Shown piece by piece: positions 18,314 to 26,650 of a DNA stretch of 64,000 bases. The stretch spans positions 170,849 through 234,848 of the forward strand of contig NZ_KB899912.1 in the NCBI RefSeq assembly GCF_000378465.1, read 5' to 3'. A program made the position numbers and the translations under genes. The notes beneath the pieces are model-generated. The model was not told the DNA's origin and did no database searches. It saw only the letters and a program-made list of their open reading frames with translations. This DNA comes from Elioraea tepidiphila DSM 17972 (GTDB taxonomy: Bacteria > Pseudomonadota > Alphaproteobacteria > Acetobacterales > Acetobacteraceae). How positions within the stretch are numbered: position 1 is the first letter of the stretch; the number at the start of each line of letters is the position of its first letter.

Positions 18314-19600
18314 CTATCCCCGCGCGGTGCGCGGCAGCCAGAGCGCGATGTCGGGCCAGACCACCAGGAGCGCGATCATCGCGATCAGGGTCAGCACGAA
18401 GGGGGCCGCGCCGATCATCACGTCGTCGATCCGGCCGCGCTTGCGCAGGCCCTGCACCACGTAGAGGTTGATGCCGATCGGCGGCGTGATCATCGCCGTC
18501 TCCATCAAGAGCACGATCAGCACGCCGAGCCAGACCGGATCATACCCCGTGCGCACCAGCACCGGCACGATGATGGGCACGGTCGCGACCATCATCGACA
18601 GCGTCTCCATGAACATGCCGAGCACGAGGTAGAACCCGATGACGACGAGCAGCAGCTCGAACCGACCGAGGCCGAGCGCGGTGATGCTGCGGTTGACCAT
18701 CGCGGTCAGCCCGATCGAGGTGATCACGAAGTTCAGGAAATAGGCGGCGATCAGGATCGCCATGATCATCGCGGTGGTGCGCATCGTGCCTTCGAGCGAT
18801 TCACGGAGCACACCCCAGGTCAGCCGCCGCTTCCAGGCCGCGACCAGCAGCGCCGCGAGCACGCCAAGCGCTGCCGCCTCGGTCGCGGTCGCGAGCCCCG
18901 CATAGATCGAACCCACCACGGCGAGGAAGATGAACAGCGGCGGGATCAGGTCGGGCAGCGACCGCCAGCGCCCTTCCCAGGTCGTCGGCACGCGCTCGCC
19001 GTCGAGCCCGGGCCGGACGAGACAGACGATCAGCACGGTCAGGCTGAACAGCGACGCGAGCAGGATCCCCGGCACCAGCCCCGCGAGATAGAGGGCGGGA
19101 ATCGAGGTCTCCGTCAGCACGCCATAGACGATCATGTTGATCGAAGGCGGGATCAGGATGCCGAGCGTGCCGCCGGCGGCAATGGTGCCGAGGAACAGCC
19201 GCTCGTTGTAGCCGCGCCGCTCGATCTCGCCCATCGCCACCGTGCCGATCGTCGCGGCGGTCGCGACGCTCGACCCCGAGGTGGCGGCGAACAGGCCGCA
19301 GGCGGCGATGTTGGAATGCATCAGCCCGCCCGGCAGCCACGGCACCCACTGCACCAGGGCGGCATACATCCGCTCGGCCGACCCCGAGCGCAGCAGGATC
19401 TCGCCGAGCAGCACGAAGAACGGGATCGCGACCAGCAGGAACGAGTTCGAGGTCGCCCACGCCATCTCGCCCATCGCGAGGTGCAGCGGGAAGCGCGCGT
19501 AGATCTCGCCCAGGGCCAGTCCCAGCACGCCGAGCGCCGCCGCCACGGGGATGCCGGCGCCGAGCAGGCCGAGCAGGATCAGGATGGTGGTGGGGATCAT
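18314..19600 (-). CDS. dctM: TRAP transporter large permease
   Basis: Twelve-helix-class membrane subunit of a tripartite ATP-independent periplasmic transporter, driving uptake with sodium or proton gradient. The 428-residue product is hydrophobic throughout and carries DctM family segments: AIPFFVLLGEIL, GTLGILIPPSINMIVYGVLT, and ETAMITPPIGINLYVVQG. ATG 19600 gives the usual short N-terminus. It is 13 bp downstream of the small permease. The ligand is set by the DctP protein and is probably an organic acid. Confidence 0.92.
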   Translation of the reverse strand: MIPTTILILLGLLGAGIPVAAALGVLGLALGEIYARFPLHLAMGEMAWATSNSFLLVAIPFFVLLGEILLRSGSAERMYAALVQWVPWLPGGLMHSNIAACGLFAATSGSSVATAATIGTVAMGEIERRGYNERLFLGTIAAGGTLGILIPPSINMIVYGVLTETSIPALYLAGLVPGILLASLFSLTVLIVCLVRPGLDGERVPTTWEGRWRSLPDLIPPLFIFLAVVGSIYAGLATATEAAALGVLAALLVAAWKRRLTWGVLRESLEGTMRTTAMIMAILIAAYFLNFVITSIGLTAMVNRSITALGLGRFELLLVVIGFYLVLGMFMETLSMMVATVPIIVPVLVRTGYDPVWLGVLIVLLMETAMITPPIGINLYVVQGLRKRGRIDDVMIGAAPFVLTLIAMIALLVVWPDIALWLPRTARG

Positions 19601-19613
19601 CGTGGCCGCGCCG

Positions 19614-20192
19614 TCACCGCCGCCGCTCCGCGGCGCGGACCTCCTCGGCGACATCCTCGGCCGCCGAGCGCGTGCCGATCAGCCCGGCCACGCCGGCACG
19701 GTCGCCCCGGACCACCCGGCCGAGCGCTGCCACGAACAGGGCGGCGCCGACCAGGAGGAACATCGCGAGCCCGATCAGCCAGATCGCCTGCGGGATCACG
19801 AGCGGGGTTTCGAGTGCGGACTGGCTGCGCGAATGCGACACCCAGGACTGCTCGAACACGCCGAGGCCATGCCAGAACACGAGGGCGAAGAAGCCGACCA
19901 GCAGGATCAGGCCCACGAAGTCGAGCACGATCCGGATCGGCGCCGGCAGCAGCATGTAGAGCGAATCGATCCGGATATGCCCGCGGTCGAGCAGCGTCGC
20001 CCCGAGCGCCCAGACCGTGCCGATCGCGAGCGCGTAGCCGGCGAGCTCGTCCGCGCCGCCGATCGACACGACGAAGACCTTGCGCAGGAACACGTCGATG
20101 CCGATCAGCACCGCGGAGAGGAGGATCAGCGCGCCGCCGAACCAAAGTCCGGACCGGGCCAGCACGGCGAGTCCTCTCATCATGCGCGTCAC
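19614..20192 (-). CDS. dctQ: TRAP transporter small permease
   Basis: Four-helix membrane subunit that joins the binding protein to DctM. The 192-residue protein has hydrophobic segments at about 15-34, 48-66, 86-108 and 133-157, with the family's LIGIDVFLRKVF pattern in the first loop region and GHIRIDSL after helix 2. The C-terminal 30 residues are charged and cytoplasmic-looking. Gene order P-Q-M on the minus strand is standard. Confidence 0.88.
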   Translation of the reverse strand: MTRMMRGLAVLARSGLWFGGALILLSAVLIGIDVFLRKVFVVSIGGADELAGYALAIGTVWALGATLLDRGHIRIDSLYMLLPAPIRIVLDFVGLILLVGFFALVFWHGLGVFEQSWVSHSRSQSALETPLVIPQAIWLIGLAMFLLVGAALFVAALGRVVRGDRAGVAGLIGTRSAAEDVAEEVRAAERRR

Positions 20193-20262
20193 GCGCCTGC
20201 TCCGTACCGCACGAAAGGATCGCCGGCCCGGCCATGGGCCGCCGGACCGGCGTCACGCATGA

Positions 20263-21318
20263 TCAGGGAACCGGCGCCCTCAGGCCGAGCGTCTTGCCGA
20301 CCGTGTCGTTCCATTCACGGGCGCACTCCGCGCCGCAGCGGCGGGCCCAGTTCGCCAGCACCGCGCCCTCGACGAGCCGCTTGTGCACTTCCGCTTCCGC
20401 CGGCTTTACCGGCACCTCGGTCATGTTGGCCGGGCGACCCATGGTGCACGGGCCGCGGTTGAAGTTGCAGTTGTCGGCCTGGGCATCCGCCGCCTTGAGC
20501 GTCTGCCACATCTTGTCCTCGTAGGCCTTCACCTGGTCGAGGAAGAACTGCTGCACACGCGGCTCCAGCCGGTTCCAGGTGTTGAGATTGACGGCCAGGA
20601 CGTTGATGCTCCAGCCGAGCGACATCGGATAGATCGACTTCGACACTTCCGGCCAGCGCGCCGTGTTGCCCGACAGGCTGCCGGTCACCGCGCAGTCCAC
20701 CACGCCCGAGTTCAGCGCCGGCACCACCTCGGCGAAGGCCATGCTCACCGCGGTCGCGCCGATGCCCTGCAGGAAGTCGCGCATCGTGTTGTTGAACACG
20801 CGGATCTTCTTGCCGCGCAGGCCCTCGAGCCCGCTGATCACGTCGCGGCACCAGAACACCTGCGGCGGGTTGCCGCCGAAGGCGAGCAGCTTCGCGTTCC
20901 AGTTGCGCTGCATCTGCCGGTCGATGATCGGGCGCCAGGCGTTGCAGGCTTCGCGCGCCTTGTCGGCATCCAGCGTCAGCCCGGCGAGGTCGCAGCCCTC
21001 GAACCGCGCGTCGTCGCCGGCCATCTTCGAGATATCCATGCCGGCGAAGTCCATGACGCCGAGCCGCAGCAGGCGCAGCATGGTGCGGTCGTCAATGCCC
21101 ATCTGGTCGAGCGGCGTGATGTCAACGGTGATCCGGCCGTTGGAGGCGCGCGGAATGGTCTCGCGCCAGAACGGCACCTCGTCGACCATCGAGGCGACGG
21201 TGGGGCTGTTCAGCCCGATCGCCTTGAACTGGAGCTGCGGCAGCTCCTGCGCCGCCGCGCCGAAAGGCTGAAGCCAGAGCGCGGCGACCGCCGCACCCAA
21301 CAGGTTGCGCATCCTCAT
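20263..21318 (-). CDS. dctP: TRAP transporter solute-binding protein, DctP family
   Basis: Periplasmic ligand-binding subunit. The 351-residue product starts with a Sec signal peptide (MRMRNLLGAAVAALWLQPFG, cleavage likely after AAAQ near 24). It contains the DctP layout, with LRGKKIRVFNN-type sequence at the interdomain strand, whose Arg normally binds the ligand carboxylate, and a VVPALNSGVVDCAVTG helix. ATG 21318 has a GGGGAGG site 7 bp upstream. Neighbouring hydantoinase, aminotransferase and GGT genes suggest an organic acid such as a lactam, amino or keto acid as ligand, which is inference. Confidence 0.9.
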   Translation of the reverse strand: MRMRNLLGAAVAALWLQPFGAAAQELPQLQFKAIGLNSPTVASMVDEVPFWRETIPRASNGRITVDITPLDQMGIDDRTMLRLLRLGVMDFAGMDISKMAGDDARFEGCDLAGLTLDADKAREACNAWRPIIDRQMQRNWNAKLLAFGGNPPQVFWCRDVISGLEGLRGKKIRVFNNTMRDFLQGIGATAVSMAFAEVVPALNSGVVDCAVTGSLSGNTARWPEVSKSIYPMSLGWSINVLAVNLNTWNRLEPRVQQFFLDQVKAYEDKMWQTLKAADAQADNCNFNRGPCTMGRPANMTEVPVKPAEAEVHKRLVEGAVLANWARRCGAECAREWNDTVGKTLGLRAPVP

Positions 21319-21450
21319 GCGAGCCTCCCCTTCGAAGGGGATCGCCCCGAAGCGCCCTCGATCACGGGCGCGGGAAGCGACCCGAAACGAGACGGATGGT
21401 GACACCGCCCGGCAGTCGGCGGCAAGCCCACTCAGCGCAGCGACTCCCGG

Positions 21451-22836
21451 TCAGGCGATCTCGCGTTCCTCGCGCAGCGCCCGGATCGCGCCGTGGAACG
21501 CCTCGACCGTGCGGGCGAGATCGTCATCGCCGTGCGCGGCCGAAGCCGGCCCGCCCGGCCAGGGCGCGAGATCGACCCCGCGCGTGCGCATCGCCAGCAG
21601 CAGCTTGGTCACGGTCTGGTTGCCGCGCGGAACCTTCAGGTCGGCATAGCCCAGGGCCAGCGGATCGAAGCGTCGTGGCCCGATCGCCAGCCCCTTCGGA
21701 TTGACGAACACATGGGTGCCGGTGTGGGTGCCATAGACCGCCCAGTTCACCCCCTCCTCGGCCAGCACGTCGTTCAATGCGGCGCGCAGCCGCGCAGCAT
21801 AGGCGTGGCTGCGCGCGACCGCATCGGTGTCGCGGATGATCTCCAGCGTGGCGATGCCGGCAGCGGCCGAGAGCGGGTTGGCGTTGTAGGTGCCCTGGTG
21901 CGGAATCTTCTCGACCCCGCGCGCGGCTGCCCGCTCCGGGTCGAGCAGTTCGAGCAGGTCGCGCCTGCCCACCACCGCGCCACCCGGCAGGCCGCCGGCA
22001 AGGATCTTGGCGAGCGTGGTCAGGTCGGGGCGGATGCCGAGCGCCTCCTGCGCGCCGCCGCGCGAGACGCGGAACCCGGTGACGACCTCGTCGAACACCA
22101 GCACGATCCCTCGCCGCGCGGTCTCGTCGCGCAGGCGGCGGACGAACTCGGGCCGCAGCGGCACCTGGCCGTAGCTCGATCCTGTCGGTTCGAGGATCGC
22201 GGCGGCGATGTCCGCACCCTCGGCGTCGAGCAGCGTCACGAGCCCGGCCTCGTCGTTCGGATCGACGAACACGACGTTCTCGGCCAGTGCGCCGAGCACG
22301 CCCGGGGTCGGCGTGCCGTCGAAATGATTGGTGACGCCGAAGGCCATGTGGTCGTGCCAGCCGTGGAAATGTCCGCGCAGGCGGAGCAGCTTCCTGCGCC
22401 CGGTCGCGGCGCGGGCCAGGCGCAGCGCCATCAGCGTCGCCTCGGTGCCGGAGCTGGTGAAGCGCACCATCTCGGCACTCGGCACCAGTTCCTGGATCAG
22501 CTCGGCCCAGCGATTCTCCAGCGCGTGGTTGGCGCCGTAATGCGTGCCACGCGCGAGCTGTTCCGCCACGCGCGCGGTCACGGCCGGATGCGCGTGGCCA
22601 AGGATCAGCGCGCCATGACCACCGGCGTAATCCACGTACTCGTTGCCATCCACGTCCCATTTGCGTGCGCCCTCGGCCCGCACGATCGCCAGCGGATGGG
22701 GCCGCACATAGCGCGAATCGTGGGTGACACCGCCCGGGAACAGGCGCTGCGCGGTGGCGTAATTCGCAGCACTGCCGGGCGTGCGCGCGATGAAGGCGGT
22801 GACGATCGGCGAGTTGGTCGGCGGCATGGCGTTCAT
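21451..22836 (-). CDS. Aminotransferase class III, glutamate-1-semialdehyde aminomutase-like
   Basis: PLP-dependent enzyme on the aspartate aminotransferase fold. In the 461-residue product the PLP lysine is K277 (TLAKILAGGLPGG) with partner D249 (LVFDEVVTGFR); the opening RLFPGGVTHDSRYVRP and the segment FTSSGTEATLMALRLARA are GSA-aminomutase-like. Because it sits in a catabolic block with TRAP and GGT genes, not with heme genes, it is probably an amino-acid aminotransferase or aminomutase rather than the HemL enzyme. ATG 22836 has a GGAG site. It is divergent from the GGT gene with a 101-bp gap. Confidence 0.85.
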   Translation of the reverse strand: MNAMPPTNSPIVTAFIARTPGSAANYATAQRLFPGGVTHDSRYVRPHPLAIVRAEGARKWDVDGNEYVDYAGGHGALILGHAHPAVTARVAEQLARGTHYGANHALENRWAELIQELVPSAEMVRFTSSGTEATLMALRLARAATGRRKLLRLRGHFHGWHDHMAFGVTNHFDGTPTPGVLGALAENVVFVDPNDEAGLVTLLDAEGADIAAAILEPTGSSYGQVPLRPEFVRRLRDETARRGIVLVFDEVVTGFRVSRGGAQEALGIRPDLTTLAKILAGGLPGGAVVGRRDLLELLDPERAAARGVEKIPHQGTYNANPLSAAAGIATLEIIRDTDAVARSHAYAARLRAALNDVLAEEGVNWAVYGTHTGTHVFVNPKGLAIGPRRFDPLALGYADLKVPRGNQTVTKLLLAMRTRGVDLAPWPGGPASAAHGDDDLARTVEAFHGAIRALREEREIA

Positions 22837-22937
22837 GGCGGCACTCCGGCAGGGAGACGGGAGCGTGGCCCGGCGGCGATGCCTTGTCCATCGGGGATGG
22901 CAGGGGCAGTCTCGCGCGAGCGACAGGAGGAGCCGGG

Positions 22938-24548
22938 ATGGGCCGCATGAAGGGAATTGTCGTCTGCCCGCAGCCACGCGCGGCCGATGTCGGCGCCGAT
23001 GTGCTGCGCCGCGGCGGCACCGCGTTCGATGCCGCGCTCGCGACGGCGTTCTGCCAGATGGTGCAGGACCCCTTCATGTGCGGCATCGGCGGCATGGGCA
23101 CGCTGCAATACCTGCGGCCCGCCAGCGGCGAGCACGGCATGATCGACTTCCACACGCGCGCGGGATCGAAGGTGACACCCGACATGTGGGCGGCGGCCAG
23201 CAAGGGGCGTTCAGAGATCTCGGGCTACGCTCTGTTCGACGATTTCCGCGCCGAGCTCGGCTATACCGGCATCATGACGCCCGGCACGGTCGCCGGCTTC
23301 GCGCGCTTCCACGAACGCCTCTGCACCTGGGACTGGGCCGATCTGCTGGCCCCCGCGATCCGCATGGCGCGAGCGGGTATTCCGGTGACGTCGTTCCATT
23401 ACGACTACCTGGTGCGCAAGCCGATGCCGGGCATGCCGACCGGCAAGCAACGCGTCGGCACGACGCGCGCCTCGGCCGCGCTCTACCTGAACGAGGCGGG
23501 GGAGATCCGCGAGATCGGCGACGTGATCCGCAACACCGACATGGCCGACACCTTCGAACGGCTCGCCCGCCATGGCGCGCAGGACTTCTACACCGGCGGG
23601 ATCGCCGCGCGGATCGCGGAGGATTTCGCCGACAAGGACGGCTTCGTGACACCCGAGGACCTCGCCGCCTATCGGGTGCGCGAGGGCGCGCCGGTGATCG
23701 GCACGTATCGCGGCTACACCATCGCCTCGAACCCGCCGCCCGGGTCTGGCGCGGTGCTGATCGCGATGCTGAACATCCTCGAGCACTTCGATCTCGGCGA
23801 CACGCCGGGCAGCGTGCGGCATCTCGACCTGGTCGCGCGCGCGATGGCGGCCGCGCACGAGGACCGCGAGCGCGAACTCGGCGATCCGGATTTCGTTCCG
23901 GTGCCGGTGGAGGCGATGATCTCGAAGGCGCGCGCGGCCGACTGGGCGGCGAAGATCCGCGGCGGCTGGCTGCCGGGCGGCAAGGCAGGCAGCCCGCCCT
24001 CCTGCACCACGCATCTCTCGGTGTGGGACGCGGCCGGCAATGCCGTCTCGGTGACCCACACGCTCGGCACCGGCTCGGGCGTGGTCACCGAGGGGCTCGG
24101 CTTCAACTGGAACAACTGCATGAAGCTGTTCGACATGCAGCCCGGCCGACCGAACAGCATCGCGCCCGGCAAGGCGCGCACCACCGGCATGGTGCCGACC
24201 ATCGTGCTGAAGGACGGCGCGCCGTTCCTGATCGTCGGCGCGCCCGGCGGCAGCGTGATCATCTCGGCGGTGCTGACGACGATCGTCAACGTGATCGATT
24301 TCGGCATGAGCGCGGTCGAGGCCGTGTCCTTCCCGCGCCTCCATTGCGAGGGTGGTGCGGTGTTCTGCGAGGCGCGCGTGCAGGGCGACGTGGTCGAGGG
24401 GCTGCGCGCGCTCGGCCATGAGGTGCGCCAATCCGCGATCTCCTACGACCCGACCATGGCGCGCGCGCACGCGATCCTGCTGCGTGACGGCGCCGTGACG
24501 GGCGGGGCCGATCCGCGCGGCGGTGGCGGCGTGGCGATCGCGTGGTAG
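22938..24548 (+). CDS. Gamma-glutamyltransferase family protein, cytoplasmic
   Basis: Ntn-hydrolase that hydrolyses or transfers gamma-glutamyl groups (or related acyl groups). In the 536-residue product the expected autocleavage/nucleophile threonine is T357 in PSCTTHLSVWD; the later GGSVIISAV region forms the oxyanion site. Unlike classical secreted GGT there is no signal peptide, and the N-terminus starts directly with KGIVVCPQPRAADVGADVLR. Intracellular members of this type can be amidohydrolases. ATG 22938 is preceded by AGGAGG. It ends 32 bp before the next gene. A link to the oxoprolinase subunits upstream is biochemically sensible. Confidence 0.88.
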   Translation: MGRMKGIVVCPQPRAADVGADVLRRGGTAFDAALATAFCQMVQDPFMCGIGGMGTLQYLRPASGEHGMIDFHTRAGSKVTPDMWAAASKGRSEISGYALFDDFRAELGYTGIMTPGTVAGFARFHERLCTWDWADLLAPAIRMARAGIPVTSFHYDYLVRKPMPGMPTGKQRVGTTRASAALYLNEAGEIREIGDVIRNTDMADTFERLARHGAQDFYTGGIAARIAEDFADKDGFVTPEDLAAYRVREGAPVIGTYRGYTIASNPPPGSGAVLIAMLNILEHFDLGDTPGSVRHLDLVARAMAAAHEDRERELGDPDFVPVPVEAMISKARAADWAAKIRGGWLPGGKAGSPPSCTTHLSVWDAAGNAVSVTHTLGTGSGVVTEGLGFNWNNCMKLFDMQPGRPNSIAPGKARTTGMVPTIVLKDGAPFLIVGAPGGSVIISAVLTTIVNVIDFGMSAVEAVSFPRLHCEGGAVFCEARVQGDVVEGLRALGHEVRQSAISYDPTMARAHAILLRDGAVTGGADPRGGGGVAIAW

Positions 24549-24580
24549 AAGGGGAGCATCCTAGACACGCGGAGGTTGCG

Positions 24581-25198
24581 ATGGCGGAGACGCTCGTCTT
24601 TCCCGGCACGGTCGAATGGTCGGGCGAGAACCCGGGGATCTCGCTGAAGGAGAGCCCGGAGGGCCCATTCGTGGCCCTCGCCTCGTTCTTCCGCGTGGTG
24701 CTGTCGCCGCACGGGCGCGGCCATGCGCTGGTGCTGCTGCGCGCGCCGCAGGAGGCCGCGCCGCCCGCCGAGCGTTCGAATCTCTGCATCACCGACAACG
24801 AGAAGCTCGCGCGCTGGCTGATCGCCGAGTTCGTTTCGCATTTCGGCGCGTTCAAGGGGCAGCCCGGCCTCTCCTCGCTGCTCTGGCGCACCCTCGACGA
24901 GGTGAAGAGCGTCGGCGATGCGGTGTCGAGCTACAGCGAAATCGTGCGCGCCGGCGACCTGACGGTGGAGCTGGCCTGGAAGGGGCTCGGCGAGCCGTTC
25001 TGCTTCGCCTTCCCGCCGGAGAAATCGGCGACGGGCAAGCACCACATGCCGAGCCTGTTCGTCGGCTGCGAGACCGCGACCATCACCGTCAACGGCCGCG
25101 TGCTGCCGGGCAAGCCGGGGCCGCGCGAGATCGCGGGGCGGACGATCTCGACGGCGATGCTGGCGTTCTCGGAGACGTGGATCCGCGCGCCGGGCTGA
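24581..25198 (+). CDS. Uncharacterised protein of 205 residues
   Basis: I do not recognise the family. The product is soluble-looking with no signal peptide or membrane segment, and is mixed alpha/beta by composition. Notable segments are FPGTVEWSGENPGISLKESP at the start, ITDNEKLARWLIAEFVSHFG in the first half, and a near-C-terminal GKPGPREIAGRTISTAML. Its codon use matches neighbours and a GGAGG site lies 6 bp before ATG 24581, so it is a real gene. It follows the GGT gene by 32 bp on the same strand and probably shares its transcript. Confidence 0.75.
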   Translation: MAETLVFPGTVEWSGENPGISLKESPEGPFVALASFFRVVLSPHGRGHALVLLRAPQEAAPPAERSNLCITDNEKLARWLIAEFVSHFGAFKGQPGLSSLLWRTLDEVKSVGDAVSSYSEIVRAGDLTVELAWKGLGEPFCFAFPPEKSATGKHHMPSLFVGCETATITVNGRVLPGKPGPREIAGRTISTAMLAFSETWIRAPG

Positions 25199-25225
25199 CG
25201 GGCGCGGACGGTGGCCGGGAGCTGC

Positions 25226-25254
25226 TTGACTTTTGAAGGTTTTCTTTATATAAG
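25226..25254 (+). promoter_or_regulatory. Near-consensus promoter of the regulator/RND operon
   Basis: TTGACT (25226-25231) and TATAAG (25249-25254) are 17 bp apart, an unusually good housekeeping promoter in this GC-rich region. Transcription would begin at about 25260-25262, that is, at the ATG of the ArsR gene, implying a leaderless mRNA. Confidence 0.7.
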
Positions 25255-25256
25255 AA
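25242..25256. promoter_or_regulatory. Candidate operator, inverted repeat over the -10 box
   Basis: TTCTT and AAGAA arms (perfect 5-bp inverted repeat) flank TATAT, covering the -10 element. A dimeric winged-helix repressor bound here would block polymerase. Likely the autoregulatory site of the adjacent ArsR protein; this is inference from position and symmetry. Confidence 0.5.
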
Positions 25257-25259
25257 GGT

Positions 25260-25616
25260 ATGCATAGAAAGGCGCCTGCGCGCCCTCACATTCCCCTGGA
25301 CGATCTCGAGGCGAAGGCCGGCGAGGTGGCGCGGCTGCTGCGGCTGCTCGCGAACGAGCATCGGCTGCTGCTGCTCTGCCAGCTGATCGACGAGGGCGAG
25401 GTCACCGTCGGCCGACTCGCTGAGGCGGTCGGCCTGTCGCAGCCGGCGCTCTCGCAGCACCTCGCCAGGCTGCGCGAGGATGGCCTGGTGGCGGCGCGCC
25501 GCGAGGCCACGGCACTGCACTACCGGCTGGCCGATCCGCGCGTCGCCCGACTCCTCGGCACGCTGCGCGACCTGTTCTGCACCTCCCCGAGGCGCCGCAA
25601 GGCGCTGATCGCATGA
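25260..25616 (+). CDS. ArsR-family repressor, BigR/SqrR-like two-cysteine type
   Basis: Winged-helix dimeric repressor. The 118-residue product has the recognition helix segment GLSQPALSQHLARLREDGLV (59-78) and only two cysteines, C40 (LLLLCQL) and C107 (DLFCTS). These match the cysteine pair of BigR/SqrR/YgaV proteins, which form a di- or tetrasulfide on sensing persulfide or oxidation. Metal-site patterns of ArsR/SmtB (ELCVCDL, or the alpha-5 DxHx10HxxE) are absent. Its ATG follows the -10 box almost directly and the closest purine tract is only 1-2 bp away, suggesting leaderless translation. The stop overlaps the adaptor gene (ATGA), so it heads the efflux operon. Confidence 0.88.
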   Translation: MHRKAPARPHIPLDDLEAKAGEVARLLRLLANEHRLLLLCQLIDEGEVTVGRLAEAVGLSQPALSQHLARLREDGLVAARREATALHYRLADPRVARLLGTLRDLFCTSPRRRKALIA

Positions 25617-26650
25617 TCCGCCTTGCGGCACGCGCGATCGCCGCTGTGGCGGCGGGCGGGGTCCAGCGGCGCGCCGCCATGCCCAGCCTCGGCCTGCTCC
25701 TGCTGCTGGGGCTGCCCAGCGTGGCAGCCGAGCGGTTCACGGTCGTCGAGCGCATGGTGGAGGATCGCAAATCCGTCTTCGCCACGGTCGAGAGCGCGCG
25801 CGAGGTCGAGGCGCGCGCGCGGATCACCGGCACGCTGCGCACGCTCTCCGTGCGCGAGGGCGACATGGTGGCGGCCGGGGTGATGATCGCCGTGGTCGAT
25901 GATCCCAAGCTCGCGCTGCAGCTTGCCGCCCTCGATGCCCGACTCGAGGCACTCGCCGCGCAGCGCCGCCAGGCCCAGCTCGAGCTCGATCGCACCCGCC
26001 AGCTCCGCGCCACCGGTGCCGCCACCCAGGCGCGACTCGACGAGGCCGAGACCGCACTCGAGGTGATCGCGGCGCAGACCGCGGCGGCACGGGCCGAGCG
26101 CGCGGTGACCGCCGAGCAGCAGCGGGAGGGCGAGGTCCATGCCCCGCAGGCCGGCCGCGTGCTCGCCGTGCGCGGCGTGCCGGGCAGCGTCGTGCTCGCC
26201 GGCGAAGCCGTCGCCGTGATCGCCACCGACGCCTACGTGCTGCGGCTGCGGCTGCCCGAGCGCCACGCCCGCTTCCTGCGCGCCGGCGATGCCGTCCAGG
26301 TCGGCGCGCGCGGCCTCGCCGAGCGGCCGGACGCCGCACTCGGGGCAGGGACGATCCGGCTGGTCTATCCGCGCCTAGATGCGGGCCAGGTGGTGGCGGA
26401 TGCCGAGGTCGCCGGCCTCGGCGACTTCTTTGTCGGCGAGCGCGTGCAGGTGACGATCGTCGCCGATCGACGCTCGGCCATCGTCGTGCCGCGCGGCTTC
26501 ATCCATCGCGGTGCCGGGGTCGATCTCGTTCGTCTCGCGAGCGGCGCGCTGGTGCCGGTGCAGACCGGCCCCGCGCGCGAGATCGACGGCACGCCGGCGG
26601 TCGAGATCCTGTCCGGGCTGCGCGCCGGCGACGTCATCCTCGCGCCATGA
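25613..26650 (+). CDS. RND efflux periplasmic adaptor (membrane fusion protein)
   Basis: Links the inner-membrane RND pump to an outer-membrane channel. The 345-residue protein has an N-terminal hydrophobic signal segment (about 24-40, ending SVAAERF), a lipoyl half-motif (ARITGTLRTLSVREGDMVAAG), a coiled-coil hairpin rich in Ala/Arg/Glu at about 105-175, then the second lipoyl half and beta-barrel. No lipobox cysteine was seen. An internal Met at residue 23 is an alternative start. Overlaps both neighbours by 4 bp. No outer-membrane factor gene is present nearby, so a TolC-like protein elsewhere is presumed. Confidence 0.88.
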   Translation: MIRLAARAIAAVAAGGVQRRAAMPSLGLLLLLGLPSVAAERFTVVERMVEDRKSVFATVESAREVEARARITGTLRTLSVREGDMVAAGVMIAVVDDPKLALQLAALDARLEALAAQRRQAQLELDRTRQLRATGAATQARLDEAETALEVIAAQTAAARAERAVTAEQQREGEVHAPQAGRVLAVRGVPGSVVLAGEAVAVIATDAYVLRLRLPERHARFLRAGDAVQVGARGLAERPDAALGAGTIRLVYPRLDAGQVVADAEVAGLGDFFVGERVQVTIVADRRSAIVVPRGFIHRGAGVDLVRLASGALVPVQTGPAREIDGTPAVEILSGLRAGDVILAP

